NCBI GenBank assembly: GCA_031213475.1
Contig: JARUPZ010000011.1
Span: 2,480,001-2,544,000 of the forward strand
Direction of reading: 5' to 3'
From: Nereocystis luetkeana
Taxonomy: Eukaryota; Sar; Phaeophyceae; Laminariales; Laminariaceae
DNA: 64,000 nt
Shown here: positions 56,301-64,000 of the stretch, one piece after another
How positions within the stretch are numbered: the stretch's first letter is position 1
Layout of the letters: each line of letters opens with the position of its first letter
Program-made: the position numbers and the translations under genes
The notes under the pieces: model-generated
What the model was told of the DNA's origin: nothing
What the model saw: the letters and a program-made list of their open reading frames with translations, nothing else
Database searches by the model: none

Positions 56301-57910
56301 CCGAAAACCCCGGCCGACGTTCTCGCCCGAAAGCATGGCGAAAAAAACTTGAAAAAAAACACAACGAGCACGAAGACGTCCCTGGGAAAGAGCGTTGTCA
56401 ATTACGTGCAAAAATGTCAGACGCGAAAAAGAAAAACTGGAATGAGAAAAAATCGAGATTTTGTGTCCCTTATCGTAACGTCGTAATTTTGTATTGCCGA
56501 TCATGACCACGCTATATCTCTTTGACAGACAACGAATCAGGCGATGGTGAGGATATTGATCGTTTCGCCATGCCTAGAGGAATATTCACGCCGAGAATCA
56601 GCGTCATGCGCTGTACAAAAAAATCGTGGTCTCGTATAGGCTTCAATTCAGCATAGAAAAAAAAAAACTACGTACGAGGCGGGATGTGTTCGACATGGCG
56701 TTTCTCGACGAAATCAACACCTCTAAATGTCTGCAAAATCACCGCACGCAGACTTAGGAACACGGTTGACAAATTCGGAGTCAACATTTTCGCCTATATA
56801 TGAGCGCAAAACCGCCAATCGAAAGAAAGTCTGTTTCACGGCTGGAGCGCCTCGTATGACCTACGACATGGGAGGTGAAGTTGCCGAGCTAACGGACGAA
56901 AAATGCAATTTTTACCTGTGGGTACGGCTAGAAACATTTCAACGCCGTCTTGAGTGGGGTACATACTATGTACATAGTATGTAACATACGCTTGGGTACC
57001 CGGGTATCAAAACTGACTACTTAGATCATGCTCGGGAAGGTAGCCGGGTACCCCCAGAGTACTTACCTCGAAGTATACCCTACCTGATACTCAACAAGCC
57101 CCTGTAATATGCAGTATCAACATCCTAGTACCAAAAGCTTCAAGCACGTACCACGTTCTTCTTCATCAGTTTGGCCTCGGCAATCTCAATCGCACGAACC
57201 GGACGGAGTAGCTTTCTCTTCTCCCACACCGGCGCCTGCGCCACAGCTTCAACGCTCGTCAAAAACACCCTCTTGTACCCGAGGTCCGCGATAAGCCGGC
57301 CTAACACCGGGTGCTCTGATTGCGTCGCCTGTAGCGCAACCCGCCACACAACAATCAAACAACAGTCAAACAACAGTCAGACAACAGTCGAACAACAGTC
57401 AAATATTACGTGGAACCATAGTTAATAGGACCAACTATTGTTAGTAAAAATTGTTAAATATATAGGTTTTTATGTATACCATAGGTCCTATTAACTATGG
57501 TCCCCCGTAATAGGAGGGAGCGGGGTCACCAGGGGTGCACATTCGTGCACCAATTCACCAAGGTCCGTATCACGCAGTTTCTGCTGCATTGCCACGTGAG
57601 GGACCCTGTGCAGTGTGTCTTGAGATGCAAGACAGGTGTATCATGTTATAAGGGCGAAGCGTCTGTACCGAGTATCGATGCGGCAGGCTAATACCTTGTA
57701 CCTGTACATAGCAAGTACTGATATAGCCAATACACAAGCGGCGAGCGCAGCAGCAGTTGGAGTTACATGGTCGTCGTCTCGTGCTCTTGACTGAGTCCCT
57801 AAACATGGCCCAACCGCCGCTTCCACAGAAGAGATACACGAGATATACCGGAGATCCCAAGGTCCAAGGTTCGCGAACCTTGAGAGAAAGGTACGGAACA
57901 TCGCCCCCAT
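50308..57910 (-). CDS. DGQHR-domain protein with N-terminal membrane segment
   Basis: Modelled exons, minus: 57910-57695, 57328-57152, 55715-55671, 55022-54844, 52688-52598, 51909-51838, 50616-50308. Every junction keeps phase, for 362 residues. The N-terminus has a basic start (MGAMFRTFLSRFANLG) and an apolar run AAALAACVLAISVLAM. The domain reads APVWEKRKLLRPVRAIEIAE, then GIPGVITLYK, then ILGIVDGQHRLGAMLLMA with the DGQHR signature, then EEICHLFAEINR, AEPMMIVDDPDG, YRDMFGGKRCRPPTLHN and LLTDYLLRVNKML. This order matches DGQHR/DndB-type proteins. In bacteria DndB is a regulator tied to DNA phosphorothioation (family knowledge); the role in algae is unknown. Exons 55715 and 51909 are short but fit phase and motif. 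The first exon is the least sure. Introns hold three MITE A copies and two MITE B copies. Confidence 0.8.
50745..50925 (+). repeat. GATC-rich dispersed repeat, copy 4
   Basis: GTATGATCTAGCTCATGTTG, CCGGGTGGGAGCCGCATAA, a GGGTTGGATCTGTAC core, then GATCCTGCACAACATG. In the DGQHR intron upstream of its last exon. Confidence 0.65.
52478..52612. repeat. ACTAACCTTGTACA tandem repeat
   Basis: About nine imperfect units of 13-16 bases (AACTAACCTTGTAC). The array ends at the donor of DGQHR exon 52688-52598, whose GTTAGT is part of the repeat word. Confidence 0.8.
53061..53170. mobile_element. TTAA-target MITE family B, copy 5
   Basis: TTAACCCTGTTCGGACTGCA at the left, GGAGTTCTAAAGGGGTTAA at the right, with inner GTCTCGTTTTGGGGAC / GTCCCCAAAACGGGAC. 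In a DGQHR intron. Confidence 0.85.
53234..53338. mobile_element. 105-base MITE family A, copy 4
   Basis: Very close to copy 2 at 39183. TA on both sides. Confidence 0.9.
54230..54334. mobile_element. 105-base MITE family A, copy 5
   Basis: TTACGGGGGACCATAGTTAA at the left, CCCCCCGTAA at the right. It lies 11 bases from a family B MITE. Confidence 0.9.
54346..54442. mobile_element. TTAA-target MITE family B, copy 6
   Basis: TTAACCCGTTTAGTACCGCA at the left; right arm CCAAAACGGGACTTGCAGTC decayed at its end. A further partial arm is at about 54550-54610 (TCCCCAAGACGGGACTGCAG). Confidence 0.75.
55814..55918. mobile_element. 105-base MITE family A, copy 6
   Basis: Ends TTACGGGGGGCCATAGTAAA and its complement, TA on both sides. 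In the DGQHR intron upstream of exon 55715. Confidence 0.9.
57340..57404. repeat. CAAACAACAGT tandem repeat
   Basis: Five 11-base units between DGQHR exon 57328 and a MITE. Confidence 0.8.
57406..57510. mobile_element. 105-base MITE family A, copy 7
   Basis: Left end TTACGTGGAACCATAGTTAA (one change in the G-run), right end TCCCCCGTAA, TA on both sides. Confidence 0.9.
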
Positions 57911-59214
57911 GCTCTATGAGCCGAAGCACATGAACAGAACCTCTACTGACCCATACAATGTCGCTCGCCTCATACCAGTTGTAAGAAAACGCGTACGTAC
58001 GATGTGGCGCACACCATGCATAAAGGGTTAGCTGTCGACTACAATAGCACACCAGGTACCTGGTGTGGACCAAGCAGGTACTGCCGTACTGGTATAAGGT
58101 CGGTACGACTACTCTGCAAGGCGACTATTAATACAAGCCCGCCGCTTGTCACTTGTAGAGATGGGCACCTTGGGGCAAGAAAAAAAAACGAAACCCGGAC
58201 AATCGAGGGAGTACGCAGGTCTAGCAATCTGGGAGAAGGGATCTTTAGGGGTGTTTTTGACTTGAAAATTGCGTAGCGCGGTCTGCACTCCGGAATCGTC
58301 GTCCGCAATTGAGAAAATTCCTGGTTCGATGCAAACGCGGCGCAGCCGCGTTTATGGGCAGTTTTGGTTGCGGTTTGGGGTGAGGGTTAGGGTTAGGGTT
58401 AGAGTCAGGGGACGGGTTTGGTCTTCGCCCGTTCCTAGATCCCAAAAGGAACCAAAATGCCTGAACAGACTACCAACCTAAAGATATATTATCCCAGAGT
58501 GTAATGGGACCTCAACCGAGGCGTTATTCTAAAACAAAAAACCCATCCGGATTTCATCGGTTTTCCCGAAAACCGATTGAAACCGGATGGTGACGTTAAA
58601 CGCCTCCAAACTGTTTCATTATACCTAATTTCCTATTTTTTCAACAATCTCAGCCTAAATTTTCAACGTTATATTTCTCAAGTGCGGGAGCCCCCTTAAT
58701 ACAGATGAGGCCCGCTGTTAAGAAACGCAATTTTGGCGTCCAGGCTCAAAGTCTTCTTTTGGGCGCCCCTGCCAGCTAAATTTCTTACATAGCAGTTCCT
58801 TATCTTCGTAAGCTCAAATTCAACCTAATTCAACATCTCTTGTTTCTTATTTTGTTTGGGGATATGTACAGCAAGAACCGCATCTATCTCACGTATGAGC
58901 AATGAGCGATGAAGAACCCAGTCCAACGTATCGACCTCACGGCCCAACGGAGTTCCCATTGTTTGGTTGTGAGTTGTGTCCGCAGGGGAGATGATGCTGG
59001 TGGGTGGTGCCGTACCTAGTATGTCAGCATATTATTCGCAACGCTGTTTTATGAACGGCACTGCTGGAGGTTGTGTGGTTGTGAGACTTTTGGCGTTTCT
59101 CAATACGTCTCGCGCCCCGGAGCGACATAGTTTATTATCTTGAGTGGGCATCGACTGCTGTTTCTCAAGTTGCGGTTTCTTTTTTTTTTAGCCCAGTTTA
59201 AGCAGTCTGTCTTA
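57911..59214. other. Intergenic upstream of the DGQHR gene
   Basis: No gene recognised. A short interstitial GGTTAG tract lies at 58383-58402. A palindromic ACCGATTTTC/GAAAACCGAT stretch near 58560 recalls the one at 61530-61600. Confidence 0.55.
58383..58402. repeat. Short interstitial GGGTTA tract
   Basis: Three GGGTTA units. Related single or double units occur at 44046 and 45134. Confidence 0.8.
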
Positions 59215-61295
59215 GGCTTATGCCAATGGAAACACAACAGTTCCCATGACAAGTTTGAATTCAACAGATACATGCCCGTCAGAATTGTTCAGGTACAGCT
59301 AGCTATGGGCACGTTTCTTAAAACGGAAACCGCCAAATTTTTGGAAACGCCCGAAAAAAACTATTCTGGGGTCGATGTTGGGCAAAGATCGGCTTCAGAA
59401 AAACTCGGGCCGATCTTTGGTTCGAAACGGCGAAATTCCGAGTCCTCGACAGACATCGACCGACAAAACCAACGACCGCGTCATGAATTCTGAACGGAGT
59501 GCGCTCGTTAGGGGCTCCGACCGACCCTAGGGTCAACGTATTCATACAATGGCCGGTGTGACATGTGGCGGGCGCTGGCCAGGTGTATGATAAAAAACAA
59601 TTGGTCGCTGATGTGCACAAAACATATGACAAATTTTCTCGATCCGCCTCGAAAGGCGAAAAAAAGCCTTTTTTTCAGTCATGTCGGTTACCGCGGTTGG
59701 GATGAATTACTTACGGGTAATTGCCTATTTGGGGCATTCGCAGCTCCGCACGACAGTAACGGCAACACCGGGGGCCCTGAAACACCGGGGGGGGGCCCTA
59801 ATGCCAGCATGCTCAAAAAAGCCGCCGGAAGAACGCAAATGAAGCCCAACACAGCCCCCAACATTTCAAAATTGACCGGGGTCTCGTCGCCTGTGCGTGT
59901 CACAACCATTTGAAGATTTGAAGACTCCAAGCGTACAGCACCACTACTATGGCGCCAGCAGTGTCGTCTTGGGTGTTACTATATTACTATTTACTATATG
60001 ATGGGGGGGGGGGGGTCAATGATTCCGCGGAACCCCCATTATATTACGGCGGGAAAAAAAGTTACCGACGGCTCGATGTAGTTACGCGCAATTACGGTAG
60101 GGCGGTAACAGACATGACTGTTTTTTTCAGGTTTGGGAGGATACCGTAGGACGCCGCCCGCAAGCTCTCGCCTCCTAGACTATATATTCACCTGGTATCT
60201 TCGAGGCCGTTATCTATTCTCGTTGGCCTTGCCCGTCACCAAGCGGGTTGGCCGTGGGCTGAGTCTATGTCGAGATTGAGCATCTATCGTCGCACGAGCT
60301 GATTTTTATCAGGGCGTTGACAAATTGCAACGAGAAAAAAAAATGCACCGCCTGCAGCCGTTAGACCGTTTCCTATGCGGTTCGATTTTAGAGCTTCAGA
60401 TTTTGACCCAATCGCATTTCCAGATGTGAACTCGGCAAATCGAAACAGTCTTCGTATGCGGAAAAATCTGATTTATTGTGTGTGTAGAGATTCCAGCAAA
60501 CGCCGAGACCAACTGCGGTTATTGTGGTTTGGCGCCGAGAAGAGACGCGCTGGGTGCGCTGCCCTGCGCGTAGGACCCAAGCGTCTGAGCCAAGGCTGAC
60601 TGTCTCTGGTTTGGCGGCGAAGAGACGTGGCGAGTACGCTAGAGCCAACCTGTCTTGGTATTTTGTGTTCCATTTTGTGACTGACTGCTGCTGCTGTACA
60701 GCAGTGTATACATAGTCTACCTACCAGTACACGTATCCACGGAGAGGTGCGTGCCGAGTGCGCTTTTCTTGGTCTCTAGGCCCGAGCCCGCGCCAGGCGA
60801 CTGTAGTCGGGCCACGGAGGGTCGCGCCGCCCGCCGCCCGAGCGTCGGGCGCGAAGCAACGTAGCAATACAGCTGTGTCACGATCCAACTCATCGATCGT
60901 TCTGCTGCTGTTTGCTGTCATGGATAACATATTGAATTTAGAGAGCATGCCATTTTTCAATTCGAAAATCTGACGACCCAGGCCGTCGGATTTTGGGCCA
61001 AAATCCGACGACTTGGGACATCGGATTCTCAAATCGAAAAAAATCCGGTCGGATTTTGCATATTTGGACTGCATAAGCAGGGTCATTCGTTTTTGAGATC
61101 GAAAAATACAAATCTGAAGCTCGAAATCGAACCGCATAGGAAACATAACAGCCTTACAAAAAAAAGAAGAAAAAATCAAACATTTGTTTCCCCTTTCTTC
61201 CCACAGCGGCGGTAGGAGGATATTTTCGGCTGTTCTTTGAAAGATTTTTTTTTGCAAGAAAACTTTCTGAATTCGCGTTTCCATTGACATAGGTC
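59215..61295. mobile_element. Non-autonomous TIR element C, copy C, carrying a nested element
   Basis: Ends GGCTTATGCCAATGGAAAC and GTTTCCATTGACATAGGTC, flanked by TTA on both sides (59212-59214, 61296-61298). Its interior matches the copy at 16206-17037 in reverse complement. The difference in size is mostly explained by the D element at 60368-61144. No transposase was recognised. A run of about 13 G occurs near 60003. Confidence 0.8.
60368..61144. mobile_element. Element D nested in element C
   Basis: 777 bases bounded by inverted repeats GTTTCCTATGCGGTTCGAT / ATCGAACCGCATAGGAAAC. The uninterrupted site is seen in the copy at 16206-17037 (CCGCCTGCAGCCGTTGGGG side). Part of D, reversed, is at 6628-7110. 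The target duplication is unclear. Confidence 0.75.
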
Positions 61296-61717
61296 TTACA
61301 CTCCTTTCTTATTTGCATGGACAATTTAAGCCATTATTTCTCAACATGATATTTCAATTAACATGTCAGCCGAGCATCAGCTGTTTAGGATATATAAGCT
61401 TTATGTGAACACTTGCGTGTGCATGAGACTAGAATACTAATGCTGTGTGTAGTCTATTACTATTAATAGTGTGGGGGGTGGTTTTACTCAGTAGATAATC
61501 AACGAAGAACGTGTCCGGCGCCGCCGGTTTAAACCGATTTTCAGGTTGTATCCGGTTTTTATCCGGTTTTCGGTTAACCGGTTTAAACCGTTAAACCGGC
61601 GAAAACAAACGCGGATTTCATTCTCAAAAACCGTTCACGCGTCGTACACGCCTGCTGGGTTACTATAAACCGTTTTTATTCGTTTTTTTTTTCAAAGGGT
61701 GCCCACCTCTACACTAA

Positions 61718-62518
61718 GGGCCGGTCTTATCGAGGGCAAAATAAACGAAAAAAAAACGAAATGAAAAAACGAAAAACAGAACTAAAGAGTACGTGAGTTT
61801 TATTGGTCAAATTGTAAAAATTAGAAGTAGAGATCCCGATACCTCCGTTTTCACATTTCGTTTCGTTTAAGTCCCTTGAAAAAAAACGAAATGGGTGCCA
61901 AATAAACGAAATATGGGATACCCAGGGTCGAAGAGGAACATAGGAGGAGCTCGAAGCGTTGGGATGAAGCTCCGATAAAGTTTATACGACCGGTTGGCAA
62001 GCGCACGATAGCCGAGGTAGTGCATGTGGCTGCCACGCGGCTTGTCTGCTGACGGCGCGAGCACATATGGGTAGGGGACCACCATGGGGTGCCCTCGTAA
62101 GAAACCGGGGGATCAGGAAGTGGCTGTGGCGGTATATTTTTGGACATGAGTCCCACACAACATTCAAACGTCTGCCATCGAACTGCGATGGCCGATACAC
62201 AAGTTCTAGAGCACTCCGTGGGGAGCGGGTTGGACCACGAGAACCGCCTGCTGTGGGGGGTGCCTTACGTGTGCGAGTTGTGTCTATCCACCGTCGCTGT
62301 CGAGCGCTATCGCCGGGAACCACGTACTGTGGCGGTTGAGTCATTCCGAAAAATTGCACCGCGTGAAAATTCGACTCGGCGTCTTATTTTTGTTTCGTTT
62401 TTTTTCGTTTTTTTTGCCTTTGTTAGGACTCAACCTGCTGTTTTTTGCGAAAACCGAAAGTCCGTTCGTTTTATTTCGTTTATTTTTTCGTTTATTTTGC
62501 CCTCGTTAAGACCGGCCC
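61718..62518. mobile_element. Non-autonomous TIR element H, copy 2 (PIF/Harbinger-like)
   Basis: Ends GGGCCGGTCTTATCGAGGGC and its near complement, with TAA duplicated on both sides (61715-61717, 62519-62521). Long near-identical stretches with 7872-8682 in opposite orientation. Confidence 0.85.
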
Positions 62519-62948
62519 TAAAGTCATGTGCCACTCGCCGCCATAACCTCATACCAGGTATACACTTATCCCTGTGCCGGGGTCACGACGTCACGACCGA
62601 CTGTATATTTACTGCGGTATGAAAATAATCGTGAAGCCAAATCCATAGCCGACGCTTTATTATTACAATGCCACACCTCGCACTCTGTTGTACAAGACTA
62701 CCAGTTGCTGCTGTACAAGACTACCAGTTGCTGCTGTACAAGACTCCACTGCAAGGAAGCCAAGTAAGGCTGATTGAGGGACATATTTCTGTCGACTGCT
62801 GCATCCGGAACATGCCTGCTGGATACGAACAAGTAACGCAGCGGCAGCAGGTAGCAGTAGACGTGAGCAGCACGCTGTACGAAGCACAGCCGCGCGTTGT
62901 CTTGGGAGACTACCGAGTAGTAACGTTAGATTTCCATTTCGAGCCGAG

Positions 62949-63914
62949 CTATATATGTGAGTACTCTAAGCTTCGTACCTCGTGTCCAGTCACGTGCGCG
63001 GACTCGCTCTTCCACTCTCCTTCTTCCTCTTCCTCTCCCTCTTCCTCCTCCTCTCCTTTTCCTTCCCCGTCCCCCTCCCCCTCTCCCTTACCCTCAGCCT
63101 CAGCCCCACCAGCCAAGAATTCCTTGCTCGTGACAGTCTCTCTGACTGCTGGTAGTCCAGCAACTTCACCGCCCACTGGGTAGTCCTTCTCGTTAAAAAT
63201 ATGTGTGAGTCCTTCCCTGCTTCCCTCTTCCTGGCCCGAGGGGAGGGTATCGCTGTCGCTACTGCTGTTGTCCCGTGGTACCCCTCCCCCTTTGATCAGT
63301 CTTTCAATGACGCCAGCTTTGCGAGCATGTTTAAAAGCCTCCTTTCTAGCCTTCGGGACTTGCTTCGCTGGCACCTTCCGTCGGGTAGGTGCGGTCTTCC
63401 CAACGACAACGTTCCCGGTAGAGCTCTCGGTGTCGCCACCGTCGTCAGCAGCTTCCGAGCCCGAGGTGAAGCATCGCCTGGCAAAGACAGATGGATAGGC
63501 GGTCGTGTACGAACGAAAGGAGACGCCCCCAGCATCCTTTGAGGTCCTCGCTCGAACGGTTGATCGTGTCTGGCGCATGATCCCAGGGAATACTGCTGCT
63601 GCTGCCGTTGACATCACGCTTGTATGACCACTTGCAGCGCTAGCAGCGGAGCCTGATAGGACTGGCTGGCCAGCGACACGCACGTGCTCCTTGCCTGGCA
63701 TCCGGTCGGCCACGTCCTCCATGACAGCAGTGCTCTTCAGTCTGTTTGTGGCCACTCCAAGAACTGCACCTCGTCCAACTGGAGCATGTTCTACAGCAGT
63801 GCAGCAGACATTTCTGGCAAGTTGACCTCCAGTGGAATACTGGCCGTTGCTTAGCTCTACCCTTGGCGTCTTGGCCAGAGGAAACGATCGGCGGATGACT
63901 CTGGTGGAGAACAT
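62949..63914 (-). CDS. Hypothetical protein with mitochondrial-type presequence
   Basis: A 321-codon ORF, the longest non-repetitive one in the window. The start MFSTRVIRRSFPLAKTPR is Arg-rich with no acidic residue, like a mitochondrial targeting peptide. A second such stretch, YPSVFARRCFTSGS, lies near residue 140 and could be the real presequence end or an alternative start. The middle is basic (TRRKVPAKQVPKARKEAFKHARKAG). The C-terminal third is acidic low complexity (Glu/Gly runs, encoded by a CT-rich tract at 63005-63090). A GAG|GTACGA donor-like site is near the end, so this may be one exon of a longer gene. No family is recognised. Confidence 0.5.
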   Translation of the reverse strand: MFSTRVIRRSFPLAKTPRVELSNGQYSTGGQLARNVCCTAVEHAPVGRGAVLGVATNRLKSTAVMEDVADRMPGKEHVRVAGQPVLSGSAASAASGHTSVMSTAAAAVFPGIMRQTRSTVRARTSKDAGGVSFRSYTTAYPSVFARRCFTSGSEAADDGGDTESSTGNVVVGKTAPTRRKVPAKQVPKARKEAFKHARKAGVIERLIKGGGVPRDNSSSDSDTLPSGQEEGSREGLTHIFNEKDYPVGGEVAGLPAVRETVTSKEFLAGGAEAEGKGEGEGDGEGKGEEEEEGEEEEEGEWKSESAHVTGHEVRSLEYSHI

Positions 63915-64000
63915 CGATTGTTGATGCGGAGGTGCGCCCAGGGCACACTCGGCAGCGCGACAAGGATCGAAAACTGCTGCTGTGTGCTGTGAATCGATGA

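Overview
The window looks like nuclear DNA of a brown alga or a close stramenopile relative (inference). The genes have many short, well-conserved exons separated by long repeat-filled introns. There is a nuclear copy of mitochondrial DNA (nad4, cox2, cox1 and a group II intron maturase), there are interstitial TTAGGG tracts, and coding sequence is sparse. No viral or LTR-type element was recognised.

Five coding loci can be supported. (1) The 3' half of a CAMK-type protein kinase, + strand, 147-2494, whose 5' part lies before the window. (2) A DA1-like ubiquitin-dependent peptidase, - strand, about 33255 down to 15239, in 13 modelled exons: three ubiquitin-interacting motifs, a LIM-like zinc region and an HExxH peptidase domain. 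(3) RPT4 (PSMC6), the 26S proteasome base ATPase, + strand, 33807-44829, 11 exons and 394 residues, essentially complete and unambiguous. (4) A DGQHR-domain protein, - strand, 57910 down to 50308, 7 modelled exons and 362 residues, with a predicted N-terminal membrane segment. (5) A long single ORF, - strand, 63914-62949, with a mitochondrial-type presequence and no recognised function. RPT4 and the DA1-like gene are head to head with about 550 bases between their start codons, so two ubiquitin-system genes may share a promoter region.

The rest is mostly repeats. From 2.5 to 15.2 kb lie tandem repeats and three non-autonomous DNA transposon fragments. In the last DA1 intron (15.3-19.8 kb) sits the mitochondrial insertion, itself hit by one TTA-target element and three TTAA-target MITEs. 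Other DA1 introns hold a 530-base CAGTA satellite, a telomere-like tract and several minisatellites. From 45 to 50.3 kb is intergenic with tandem repeats. From 57.9 to 62.5 kb is a nest of non-autonomous elements related to those at 6.6-8.7 kb. A 105-base TA-flanked MITE occurs seven times, and the 9-mer TACCAGGTA/TACCTGGTA about thirty times, none of them in the exons assigned here.

Exon boundaries were read by eye from splice signals, phase agreement and family similarity. None is backed by transcript data.
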